From JAFDVL01 sp043736395 (GTDB taxonomy: Bacteria; Acidobacteriota; Blastocatellia; RBC074): a stretch of 55,666 nucleotides of DNA. Shown piece by piece: positions 16,019 to 24,699 of the stretch. Positions within the stretch are counted from its first letter, which is position 1; every line of letters begins with the position of its first letter. The position numbers were made by a program, and so were the translations under genes. The notes under the pieces were generated by a model. It saw nothing but the letters and a program-made list of their open reading frames with translations. It had not been told where the DNA came from and did no database searches. The stretch covers positions 1 through 55,666 of the forward strand of contig JAYTCQ010000045.1 of the NCBI GenBank assembly GCA_043736395.1, read 5' to 3'.

Positions 16019-16329
16019 ATCGATAACCTCCAAAATTTGTGAGAAATAATTGCAAGGGACAAGTAATCATATGCAACTTGAATGCCACGCCTGATTGAAA
16101 TTAGCGCAATGATAAAACTCTCGTCCGCGCAAACACTTACCGCCAACATTAGAATTTTCGGCAAACGATGATGTTGTTCTATATCGGGTACACCCGGAAT
16201 TACTTACACGATATGGGGCATATTTCTCGATTTGGCTGAATGGATATTTCAAAGTCAACAGAAATACTGTAAATAATAAGAGCGACCCTGAAATAACTAA
16301 AAATTCATGTGTAATCTAAACAAAATATT
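16019..16329. other. Intergenic region between divergent genes
   Basis: About 310 bases separate the glycine-zipper gene (-) from the first GMC gene (+), so promoters for both must lie here. A 63-codon minus-strand ORF (16067-16258) has no start signal or recognisable family and is not called. No strong hairpin or textbook promoter was seen. Confidence 0.4.
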
Positions 16330-17898
16330 ATGATCAAAAATACTTATGATGTTCTCATCGTCGGCTCTGGCGCTTCAGGCGGTATGGCTGCGCATATCCT
16401 CACGCAAAAAGGCGCGAAATGTCTGGTGCTGGAAGCTGGCCCGTTAGTTGATTTCAATCGGCAACGCGGTGTGAAAACTTCGTATGAATTGCCGTATCGG
16501 GGGCTTGGCAAACCGGGAAAATTATCGCTGATTTATCAGGCGAATGAATTCAACGCGCATCAATGGGTAGACGAAAAAGTGCCGTACACTTACGCTGAAA
16601 ATCAACCGTATAGCTGGGGGCGGATTCGGATGATTGGCGGCAAAGCGAATTTCTGGGGACGCATGTCATATCGCCTCGGCGACTTTGAATTCAAAGCCAA
16701 AGACCACGATGGCTTCGGCGAAAATTGGCCCATTAGTTATGCGGAGCTGTCCCCTTTTTATGACCGCGTCGAGCCGATTTTTAAGGTGAGTGGGCGCAAA
16801 GAAGGCTTGCCGCAATTGCCGGATGGAATTTATGAAGAAGACCCTACGCCGGATGGTGAAGCGCTGCAACGCATTTCAAATACAGCTAAAAAATTTGGTA
16901 CAGTCGCTACCAAAATCCGTCGCGCCCAAGGCGAAGGCGCGTTTGCAAGCTCACTGAATTTGTTGTTGCCGAAGGCACAAGCTACTGGCAATTTGACGAT
17001 TGTTCCGAATGCTGTCGTACGCGCTGTCACTACGGATAAGCAAACAGGCAAGGCGAATGGCGTGAGTTTCTTTGATCGGCAATCAGGCCGCGAGATGCAT
17101 GCCGAAGCGAAAGTCGTAGTGCTGGGTGCGTCGTGTTTGGAAAGCACGCGTATTTTGCTGAATTCCAAAATCGCCAATTCCAGCGGCGTGCTGGGGCATT
17201 ACTGGCACGATCAGTTTTATATTCCTAACGGCGTAGTCGGTGTAATGCCCGAAGCGCGCAACGGCAAAGCTCCCAATGGCTTGCTGGGCAGTGGCGGCGT
17301 GATTCCGCGCTTTCGTAATCTGAAAACGCGCGAGAAAAATTTCCTGCGTGGTTATGCCTGTGATGTGAATCCGGGCATTACGCCGGATGCGAAATATTTT
17401 CCGACGTGGGGCGCTGAATTAGAAAAACTGGTGAGCGATCATAGCAGAGCGGGGATTGGCACTACGATCATGGGCGAGACGCTGCCGCGCTTTGAGAATC
17501 ACATCAAACTTGATCCCAAAGTCACCGACGCGTGGGGCATTCCAGTGGTGAATTTTAATGTCAAATACACCGACAACGAACACAACATGGCAAAAGATGC
17601 CGTCAACACCATCAGCGAAATTTTCCACGATAGCGGCTTTGAAATTCTCCATCAAAACGAGGTAATGAACCGCACAGGCCGCAGCATGCACGAATTAGGC
17701 ACGTGTCGGATGGGCGACAATCCAAAAACTTCGGTACTGAATAAATGGAACCAAAGCCACGACATCAAAAATTTATTTGTGATGGACGGCAGCAGCTTTG
17801 TGACTGGTGGATCGCAAAATCCTACGTTGACGATTATGGCGCTGGCAATGCGGGCTTCGGAATATTTGGCAGAGCAATTGCGCACAGGTGCGCTGTAA
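16330..17898 (+). CDS. GMC family oxidoreductase (first of two)
   Basis: A 522-residue flavoprotein. The FAD-binding motif VLIVGSGASGGMAAHILTQKG opens the protein (residues 8-28), with VLEAG following. The substrate and FAD-domain motifs SWGRIRMIGGKANFWGRMSY (about 96-115) and VVLGASCLESTRILLNSK (about 262-279) are present. The C terminus has MHELGTCRMGDNPKTSVLN and FVMDGSSFVTGGSQNPTLTIMALAMRAS, with the family's NPT motif. There is no export signal. These enzymes oxidise alcohols or sugars (choline, glucose or gluconate type). It is 22 bases from a second GMC gene with which it is probably co-transcribed. No cytochrome or small subunit adjoins on this strand, so the electron acceptor is unclear. 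Confidence 0.88.
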   Translation: MIKNTYDVLIVGSGASGGMAAHILTQKGAKCLVLEAGPLVDFNRQRGVKTSYELPYRGLGKPGKLSLIYQANEFNAHQWVDEKVPYTYAENQPYSWGRIRMIGGKANFWGRMSYRLGDFEFKAKDHDGFGENWPISYAELSPFYDRVEPIFKVSGRKEGLPQLPDGIYEEDPTPDGEALQRISNTAKKFGTVATKIRRAQGEGAFASSLNLLLPKAQATGNLTIVPNAVVRAVTTDKQTGKANGVSFFDRQSGREMHAEAKVVVLGASCLESTRILLNSKIANSSGVLGHYWHDQFYIPNGVVGVMPEARNGKAPNGLLGSGGVIPRFRNLKTREKNFLRGYACDVNPGITPDAKYFPTWGAELEKLVSDHSRAGIGTTIMGETLPRFENHIKLDPKVTDAWGIPVVNFNVKYTDNEHNMAKDAVNTISEIFHDSGFEILHQNEVMNRTGRSMHELGTCRMGDNPKTSVLNKWNQSHDIKNLFVMDGSSFVTGGSQNPTLTIMALAMRASEYLAEQLRTGAL

Positions 17899-17920
17899 AA
17901 AAATTTTCGGCTGAGGCGGT

Positions 17921-19528
17921 ATGCGAGAAGAAGTTTTTGATGTCATTGTCGTTGGAAGCGGACCCGGTGGCGGTGTCGCTACGTTTGTGCTGACACGTGC
18001 AGGCTTGCGTGTGGCATTGGTTGAAGCCGGTCGTCAGCTTGTACCCGGTGTCGATTACAACGATCACGCGATGCCGTATGAATTGGCTGAAATGCGTGCT
18101 GATCCAGCGCGACGCGACAAAGTGCCAGGTTTTCCATACGAAAAAAATCACTTCACTCCGGTCGGTGATAATCCGAATCATCTGATGCTCAAGGCGGTAG
18201 GTGGACGTTCACTTTGTTGGGCTTCGCATTCGTTGCGGTTCGGGCCGCAGGATTTTAAACGTTGGGAAATCAGCTACGATCAGGTTGCGCCGTATTACAG
18301 GAAAGTCGAAAAATTCGCGGGTGTGCATGGCTTCAAAGATGGTCTGTGGAATATGCCCGATGGAGAATTTCAAAAAGGCGTACTGATGCGTTGCGGCGAA
18401 GCCAAGTTGAAAATCGGGACAGCGGCCATGAAAGCAGGCGGACGCGAAATTGATTTCGTTCATCAACGAAAAGCGATTCTCACCGAGCCGCATTGGTCAG
18501 GTCGCGCGCTTTGTCATTACTGCGGCGGATGCATGAAAGGCTGCTGTGTTGACGCGAAATATACTTCAGCAAATACGGCGATTCCTGCGGCCCTGAAAAC
18601 GAAAAAGCTGACGATCTTCAAAGAAACGATGATGACGCGGATTGAGACGGATAAAGATGGGCGAAAAGTGCGTGGCATTCACGCGAAAGACAAAGACGGA
18701 AAAGACGTTTTTATTGCGGGAAAAGCGTTAGTGCTGGCGTGTGGTTCAGTTGAAACGCCGCGTCATTTGCTGATTAATAATCTTGCGAACAGCAGTGGGA
18801 TGGTAGGGGAAAATCTGGTCAGTCATCACGGCGTTTGGGTGTATGGATACTTCGACGATTTAGGCCAGCGCACAGGCGTTAACGAAGACGGCACTGATTG
18901 GTTTCATAGCCTGGTCACAGGCATGTATTGGAAAACCCCGAGCAAAAATTTCGACCTGACCTATCAAGTGCAATGCGGTTCCGGCCTGCGTCATCAGAAA
19001 ATGGTGGTGAAAGATTTGCCGGGCTTTGGCAGCGATTTGAAAAAGAATTTGCGCGAAAAAAATAATGGTTATGTCGGCATGAACATGCAGGGCACGATGA
19101 TTCGGTCAGCGCATAAATACATCGCCCTTGATCCGTCGCGCACCGATAAACACGGGCTGCCGTTGCCGTTGATTCATTTAAAATACGACGACAGCGACAT
19201 TGCCCAAGTCAACGATTGCGTAGCGACCTGCGAAGAAATGATTCGCAAAAGCGGCGGCGCAATCATCAGCAGCCCTGGCACCAACATCACCGCCGCACAA
19301 ATTACCGTAGATTCTGTGCATTGGGTCAGCACAACGCGTATGGGCAATAACCCGAAAACCTCAGTCGTCAATAATTCCGGCCAAAGCCACGACATCCCAA
19401 ATTTATTTATCGGTGACGCGTCGGTGTTCACCGCCTACCCTGAAAAAAATCCGACGCTCACAAATATGGCATTGAGCTGGCGCATGAGCGAGCGATTAGT
19501 GGAACGATTCAAGCGCGGAGAATTGTAA
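17921..19528 (+). CDS. GMC family oxidoreductase (second, cysteine-rich)
   Basis: A 535-residue relative of the preceding gene. FAD motif: VIVVGSGPGGGVATFVLTRAG (residues 8-28). GGRSLCWASHSLRFGPQDFKRW and ALVLACGSVETPRHLL match the family, and the C-terminal HWVSTTRMGNNPKTSVVN and NLFIGDASVFTAYPEKNPTLTNMAL contain the NPT motif. Unlike its neighbour it carries a compact cysteine cluster, CHYCGGCMKGCC (near residues 199-210), as in several dehydrogenase-type GMC proteins that pass electrons to a partner; whether it binds a metal or cluster is unknown. Its stop is 15 bases from the convergent DUF1501 gene. Two dissimilar GMC subunits side by side suggest related substrates or a heteromer (inference). 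Confidence 0.88.
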   Translation: MREEVFDVIVVGSGPGGGVATFVLTRAGLRVALVEAGRQLVPGVDYNDHAMPYELAEMRADPARRDKVPGFPYEKNHFTPVGDNPNHLMLKAVGGRSLCWASHSLRFGPQDFKRWEISYDQVAPYYRKVEKFAGVHGFKDGLWNMPDGEFQKGVLMRCGEAKLKIGTAAMKAGGREIDFVHQRKAILTEPHWSGRALCHYCGGCMKGCCVDAKYTSANTAIPAALKTKKLTIFKETMMTRIETDKDGRKVRGIHAKDKDGKDVFIAGKALVLACGSVETPRHLLINNLANSSGMVGENLVSHHGVWVYGYFDDLGQRTGVNEDGTDWFHSLVTGMYWKTPSKNFDLTYQVQCGSGLRHQKMVVKDLPGFGSDLKKNLREKNNGYVGMNMQGTMIRSAHKYIALDPSRTDKHGLPLPLIHLKYDDSDIAQVNDCVATCEEMIRKSGGAIISSPGTNITAAQITVDSVHWVSTTRMGNNPKTSVVNNSGQSHDIPNLFIGDASVFTAYPEKNPTLTNMALSWRMSERLVERFKRGEL

Positions 19529-19543
19529 AAAATATTCCCGACT

Positions 19544-21097
19544 TTAAGCCAAAATTCCCTTGAGCACTTTCCCTTCATCCGTTGGCCCAATTAAGCGTTG
19601 ATTCAGCCCTTGATAAGCGTAACTGAACCGATGTGGATCAAGCCCTAATACGTGCTGAATCGTCGCTTGCAAATCACGAATGCCGACCGGGTTTTCGGTC
19701 GGGAAATAACCAAATTCATCAGTTTGTCCATACGCCAATCCCGCTTTGATACCGCCACCCGCCAGCCACATCGTGTACGCATTTGTATGATGATCGCGGC
19801 CGATATAGCCTTTGCGTAATTCAGTCCGCACGTTGTTTTGCATCATCGGCGTACGCCCAAATTCTCCTCCCCAGACGATTAATGTTTCATCGAGCAAGCC
19901 GCGCTGTTCCAAATCAATCAGCAGTCCTGCAATCGCGCGATCAATTTGTTGGCATTTAATTGGCAGCGTACCGTCAATGCTTTCGCCGAGCGATGAGCCG
20001 TGATGATCCCAGCCCCAATCGTAAAGCTGCACAAAGCGCACACCGTTTTCGATCAATCGTCGCGCCAACAAACAATTATTTGCAAACGTCGGGTCATCGC
20101 CTTTGTACGCCAGGCGCGGGTCATCGGCACTTTCAGCGGGCGAGACGTAGCCCGGTTTTGCGCCGTATAAATCCAAAATATGTTGAGGCTCTTTCGAGAT
20201 GTCCATCACTTCTGGCACAGACGTTTGCATACGATACGCGAGTTCGTACTGCGCAATGCGTGTAAGCGTTTCGCTATCACCACTGCGTTCGTATTCGGCT
20301 TGATTCATTTTGGCGAGCGCGTCCAATGTGCGACGGCGCAGGTTGCGATCAAGGCCAGCAGGATTGCTTAAGTACAACACAGGGTCGCCGACGTTGCGGC
20401 ATTGCACGCCTTGATAAACGCTCGGCAAAAATCCTGAACCCCATAATGATTTTCCGCCGTCGGGCGTTTTGCCGCCGGAAAGCAATACGACAAACCCCGG
20501 CAGATTTTCATTCACACTGCCAAGGCCGTATGTCACCCACGAACCCATCGCCGGATTGCCGAGACGCGACGACCCTGTTTGCACAAAAAGCTGGGCGGGC
20601 GCGTGATTGAACTGATCGGTGTTGACCGTGCGAATGATGCAGGTTTTGTCTACGACTTTGGCGAAATGCGGCAGCAGTTCGCTGACCCATTGCCCGCTTT
20701 GACCGTGCTGTTTGAATTTGAATTGCCCCGCGAGAATTTTGGGTACGCCTTTGATGAACGCGAAACGCTTGCCCGCCAGAAACGAAGGCGGCGCGTCTTT
20801 CATGTGCAATTTTTCAAGTTCTGGCTTGTAGTCAAATAACTCAAGCTGCGAAGGCGAACCCGGCATGTGCAGGTAAATTACGCGCTTCGCTTTGGGGGCG
20901 AACATGGGCGGTTTGCTTGATTGCGGATTATTCGATTGCGGAGTGCGGAGTGGGGATTTCGGAGTTGCGGAAGTATCGCGTGTGATCAATGTTTGCAGGG
21001 CGATTGCGCCAAGCCCTAAGCCGCTGTTTTGGAAAAAGTGCCGCCTCGTGATTTCCCGTGCGCTGATATTTTCAGGTGAAATTTCGTCGTTGTTCAT
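19544..21097 (-). CDS. DUF1501 family protein, Tat-exported
   Basis: A 517-residue protein of the DUF1501 (alkaline-phosphatase-superfamily-like) family. The N terminus has a twin-arginine motif followed by a hydrophobic stretch (ITRRHFFQNSGLGLGAIALQ). Family hallmarks are KRVIYLHMPGSPSQLELFDYKP, VKFVQLYDWGWDHHG-like VRFVQLYDWGWDHHGS, VWGGEFGRTPMMQN and GRDHHTNAYTMWLAGGGI. It lies 3 bases after the PSD1-cytochrome gene on the same strand. This two-gene pair is typical of planctomycetes and of many acidobacteria. The paired proteins probably act in the periplasm on sulphated or complex organic polymers, but the reaction is unproven. Confidence 0.9.
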   Translation of the reverse strand: MNNDEISPENISAREITRRHFFQNSGLGLGAIALQTLITRDTSATPKSPLRTPQSNNPQSSKPPMFAPKAKRVIYLHMPGSPSQLELFDYKPELEKLHMKDAPPSFLAGKRFAFIKGVPKILAGQFKFKQHGQSGQWVSELLPHFAKVVDKTCIIRTVNTDQFNHAPAQLFVQTGSSRLGNPAMGSWVTYGLGSVNENLPGFVVLLSGGKTPDGGKSLWGSGFLPSVYQGVQCRNVGDPVLYLSNPAGLDRNLRRRTLDALAKMNQAEYERSGDSETLTRIAQYELAYRMQTSVPEVMDISKEPQHILDLYGAKPGYVSPAESADDPRLAYKGDDPTFANNCLLARRLIENGVRFVQLYDWGWDHHGSSLGESIDGTLPIKCQQIDRAIAGLLIDLEQRGLLDETLIVWGGEFGRTPMMQNNVRTELRKGYIGRDHHTNAYTMWLAGGGIKAGLAYGQTDEFGYFPTENPVGIRDLQATIQHVLGLDPHRFSYAYQGLNQRLIGPTDEGKVLKGILA

Positions 21098-21100
21098 AGC

Positions 21101-24055
21101 TTAATTTCGAGTAAGAAATTCATCCAAATTGAGAATTGCATTTGCTGTGACAATCCACGACGCAAACGCCGCTTTACTGATGCCGTTGGGTGCAATAACC
21201 CGCGCGGCTTTCAGCAACGCGTTCGCTTTTTCTGGTGCGGCTGTAAATTCTTTTTGTGCATCTTTTTGTAGAGCGAGTAATGGTGCAGTTTCTCCTGCAC
21301 GCAATGGTCGGATAAGCGCCAAACGCAAGCCACGTATAGTTCGTGCATTTGATGTAGCTTCCGTTAGCATTCGTCGCGCCAAACCTGCCGCAGCTTCCAA
21401 ATAAACGGGATCATTTAATGTCACGAGTGCCTGCAAGGGCGTATTTGTACGAATGCGGCGCATCTGGCAAATTTCACCGCTGCCAGCGTCAAACGTAACC
21501 ATTGTTGGATATGGCGTAGTGCGCTTGAGGTACGTGTACAAGCCACGCCGAAAACGATCTTCGCCCTCAGCATCAATCCAGTTTTTGCCGTTGTACGTCG
21601 AACGCCACAATCCGGCGGGTTGCGGTGGCATCACGGGCGGGCCGCCCATTTTGGATGAAAGCAATCCGGCGACAGACAAAGCCTGATCGCGCACTGCTTC
21701 GGCGCCAAGGCGAAAGCGTGCGCCGCGTGAATTCATAGCGTTGCGCGGATCGGCTTCGCGCAACGGCGCAGAAATTTCTGAAGCTTGTTTGTAAGCCTCA
21801 CTCAGTACAATGGTCTTGATAAGTTTTTTCAGCGACCAACCGTTGTCGCGGTATTCCGCCGCCAGCCAGTCAAGCAATTCAGGATTTGTCGGAGCCGAAC
21901 CTTGCGCGCCAAAATCTTCTTCGGTTTCGACGATGCCGATGCCGAAGAGTCGTGACCAAATCCGATTTGCCCACACTCGTGGTGTTAATGGATTTTCACG
22001 ATTGACGAGCCACGTGGCTACGCCGAGGCGATTCAGAGGAGCGTTTGCTGGAAACTTTCCGAACGCAGAAGGGACGTTCGGTGAGACGCTTTCACCTGAC
22101 TCAAGAAAATTGCCTCGGATATGAATTTTCGTCGTGCGTTGTTTGTCAGCGGCGAGTTCCCGCATCAGCGGCAAGCGTACGATGTTATCAGTGAAATCTT
22201 TTTGCGCTTTATAAGCTGCGGCAAGATCATCGCAAAGCTTGCGAATTTCTGGCGAAACAATTGGCGGTTGCAGTGTTGACGGATCGGCTTCGCTGGTCGC
22301 CAGACGAAAACGACGTAGCGTATGCGTTTCGCCAAATTGCTGTGAAATCGTCACACGCAGGTTTGTTTCTTTGCTTAGTTGCAGCGGCGCAGAGAAGTTG
22401 AAAATTGCCGTATGCTTTTCGTGCTCGCGTCCTTTGACCGACCAACCTGTTTTTTCGTCGCCATCAATTGCGGCAATGATTACACCTTTTTCGTGAGCAA
22501 AATCTGCGCGTGCATCCATCAATTTCAATGATCGCGCATCAGGCAACTCAGCCGAGAATTCAGACAACACAAAATGTGCACTATTGCGTCCGACTGCGAA
22601 TTCGCCGCTGCTGGTTTTTTCGGGTAAAGCCTCAAGCCGTAAAGCTGTATGCGTTCCCGCCGCGAGCGTGAGCGTCACGAAGTAAGTCTCTTCCGGCGGA
22701 TTTTTCCCACTTACGGTGACGCTGCCATCTTTCTGCGCGGCAATGGTTGCGCCGTCTCTCGAAGTGGCTTCGGCAACTGTCGCAACACGCCATTTGCGTT
22801 CTTCAGGTTCGTTGGTTTTATCAGCAGTATTTTCCAGCGCAATCAACTCAGCACCGAGTTTTTCGATATTCGCTTGCAGCTGTTTGCGTTCGTCCTGTTC
22901 CTTTGGCGAAAGCATTTCCATCGTCGGCGCATCGGTATTCAAATCAGCGTCTTCGGTCTGATTGAACAGCGCATAAAAACTGTAATAGTCATTGTGCGAA
23001 ATCGGATCGTATTTGTGCGTATGACATTTCGCGCAGCCCATCGTCAGCCCCATCCACACCTGCGCTGTCGTGTCTACACGATCTTTGACGGCGGCAACGC
23101 GAAATTCTTCATTGTCCGTGCCGCCTTCGTCGTTAGTCATCGTATTGCGATGAAACGCGGTGGCAATCAACTGTTGTTGTGTTGGGTTAGGCAATAAATC
23201 TCCGGCGAGTTGTTCGATAGTAAATTTGTCGAGCGGCATATCCGCGTTGAGCGCATTCACAACCCAATCACGATACGGCCAAATCGTGCGTCCCAAATCT
23301 TTTTCATAACCTTTCGTGTCTGCATAGCGCGCCAGATCAAGCCACATCCGCGCCCAGTGTTCGCCGAATTGTGGTTTCGCCAATAATTCATCTACCATTT
23401 TTTCATACGTCGCAGGTGAAGCGTTCGCCGCAAATTTATCTGCAATTTCAGGCGTCGGCGGTAAGCCAATCAAATCAAGCCACAAGCGTCGTACAAGCGT
23501 ATGCGGTGCAGCCTGCGGACGTAGCGTGAGATTCTTTTTCGCCAACGCCGCACTCACTAACGCATCAATCGGTAGTTGTTTGCTGATGGTAATCACAGGC
23601 CGCGTCACTGGCTCAAATGACCAATGCAATCCCCATTGCGCGCCTTCGGCAATCCAACGGCGAATGATTTCAATTTGCGCAGGAGTCACTTGTTTGTGAG
23701 TGCTCGGCGGCGGCATTACGACATCGGGATCAGTACTAGTCAGGCGGGTGAGGATGACACTTTTTTCGGGTTGTCCGGGAGCTATGGGGAAACCGCTGCG
23801 ACGGTTAGCTTTGGCATCAGCTTCGACATCCAAACGCAATCCAGCTTTGCGATTTTTTTCGTCGGGACCATGACAGGAAAAACAATTCGCCGCCAAAATT
23901 GGCAACACGTCGCGACCATAGCGCAAAGGCTCAATCGCAGATGCGCCTGATGGCGTGAATAAATCTGCCAGCACCAATAAAATCAGAATGATCAGTGCAG
24001 ATTTGAGAATTCGTTTGAAACCAGAACGTTGTCTTTCGTTTTTGAATGAATGCAT
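21101..24055 (-). CDS. PSD1 and planctomycete-type cytochrome c domain protein
   Basis: A protein of 984 residues from the ATG at 24055 (an in-frame ATG at 24088 adds 11). An N-terminal membrane anchor (SALIILILLVLADLF) precedes a heme-binding PSCyt1 segment, LAANCFSCHGPDEKNRKAGLRLD, with CxxCH. The PSCyt2 (DUF1549) region follows (VRRLWLDLIGLPPTPE, HWARMWLDLARYADTKGYEKD, MTNDEGGTDNEEFR, GCAKCHTHKYDP with a second CxxCH). A lectin-like central region and the C-terminal PSD1 (DUF1553) domain close it (LTPRVWANRIWSRLFGIGIV, RRIRTNTPLQALVTLNDPVYLE). It is a probable periplasmic c-type cytochrome oxidoreductase working with the DUF1501 protein encoded 3 bases downstream. Confidence 0.92.
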   Translation of the reverse strand: MHSFKNERQRSGFKRILKSALIILILLVLADLFTPSGASAIEPLRYGRDVLPILAANCFSCHGPDEKNRKAGLRLDVEADAKANRRSGFPIAPGQPEKSVILTRLTSTDPDVVMPPPSTHKQVTPAQIEIIRRWIAEGAQWGLHWSFEPVTRPVITISKQLPIDALVSAALAKKNLTLRPQAAPHTLVRRLWLDLIGLPPTPEIADKFAANASPATYEKMVDELLAKPQFGEHWARMWLDLARYADTKGYEKDLGRTIWPYRDWVVNALNADMPLDKFTIEQLAGDLLPNPTQQQLIATAFHRNTMTNDEGGTDNEEFRVAAVKDRVDTTAQVWMGLTMGCAKCHTHKYDPISHNDYYSFYALFNQTEDADLNTDAPTMEMLSPKEQDERKQLQANIEKLGAELIALENTADKTNEPEERKWRVATVAEATSRDGATIAAQKDGSVTVSGKNPPEETYFVTLTLAAGTHTALRLEALPEKTSSGEFAVGRNSAHFVLSEFSAELPDARSLKLMDARADFAHEKGVIIAAIDGDEKTGWSVKGREHEKHTAIFNFSAPLQLSKETNLRVTISQQFGETHTLRRFRLATSEADPSTLQPPIVSPEIRKLCDDLAAAYKAQKDFTDNIVRLPLMRELAADKQRTTKIHIRGNFLESGESVSPNVPSAFGKFPANAPLNRLGVATWLVNRENPLTPRVWANRIWSRLFGIGIVETEEDFGAQGSAPTNPELLDWLAAEYRDNGWSLKKLIKTIVLSEAYKQASEISAPLREADPRNAMNSRGARFRLGAEAVRDQALSVAGLLSSKMGGPPVMPPQPAGLWRSTYNGKNWIDAEGEDRFRRGLYTYLKRTTPYPTMVTFDAGSGEICQMRRIRTNTPLQALVTLNDPVYLEAAAGLARRMLTEATSNARTIRGLRLALIRPLRAGETAPLLALQKDAQKEFTAAPEKANALLKAARVIAPNGISKAAFASWIVTANAILNLDEFLTRN

Positions 24056-24309
24056 GATGGAGCTTTCTTTATTTGTCTGGCATAACACCAGTTTTCTACT
24101 CTAACAGCTACAATGATCGTTAGAAAAGAAAATTTCGTAGTCCGACGTAGTGACAACACCATTTAATTTTTTGTGAGGTATTTCTGAAAATAGCTTAATT
24201 AACTGTTACACTTATGCACAACATTTACCAATGAATTGTCCTGAAATTTATCGGCACAATTTTTGGAATAAGAATAGTTTTTTATGCGATTACAAAGAAG
24301 GAGTACGAA

Positions 24310-24606
24310 ATGAAAAAAATTATGTTAGGCCTCTCGCTCGCATTTGTCCTGAGCGGACAAGCATTTGCTGGATTATCAATGCAAGATCCTGGCGACAAAA
24401 TGAAAAGCGGTGTGAAGAGTATTGGCAAAGGCGCAAAAGACATCGGTAAAGGCACGGCAGAAGGTGTGAAAACTGCCGCGAAAGCTACGGCCAAAGGCGC
24501 AAAGCGCGCAGGCAAAGCAACGAAACGCGGCGTCAAAAAAGGTGTGAAAAAAGTGGGTGAAGGGACAGAAAAAGCAGGCGCGAAAATGAAACAGGTCGGG
24601 AAATAA
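24310..24606 (+). CDS. Small exported Lys/Ala/Gly-rich basic protein
   Basis: A 98-residue product with a strong AAGGAG site. The N terminus is a Sec signal peptide (KKIMLGLSLAFVLSGQAFAG, residues 2-21). The mature part has no Cys and only sparse hydrophobic residues. It is built from irregular repeats of the form KGAKDIGKGTAEGVKTAAKA and KGAKRAGKATKRGVKKGVKK, giving a very high positive charge and a likely helical or extended structure. No family is recognised. It could bind an anionic surface polymer, lipopolysaccharide or extracellular DNA. It is a single-gene unit closed by the hairpin at 24611-24699. Confidence 0.75.
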   Translation: MKKIMLGLSLAFVLSGQAFAGLSMQDPGDKMKSGVKSIGKGAKDIGKGTAEGVKTAAKATAKGAKRAGKATKRGVKKGVKKVGEGTEKAGAKMKQVGK

Positions 24607-24610
24607 AAAA

Positions 24611-24699
24611 ATGCAGAAGCCCGCACGGGGTAAGGGCGTGAATACTCTGGGAATTATTCATTGAGTACTCACGCCCTTATTCCGTGCGGGCTTCTGCAT
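24611..24699. terminator. Long bidirectional hairpin between convergent genes
   Basis: A 37-base arm (24611-24647) pairs with 24663-24699 at 34 of 37 positions around a 15-base loop. The arms contain GCCCGCACGG and AAGGGCGTG blocks. It starts 5 bases after the stop of the basic-protein gene and its right arm touches the stop codon of the minus-strand S9 peptidase. It is longer than normal terminators and could be a dispersed palindromic element used as one. Confidence 0.8.

Noticed and set aside
16067..16258. 63-codon minus-strand ORF between divergent genes
   Set aside because: No ribosome binding site, no similarity, and a Cys/Ser/Tyr-rich composition typical of chance ORFs.
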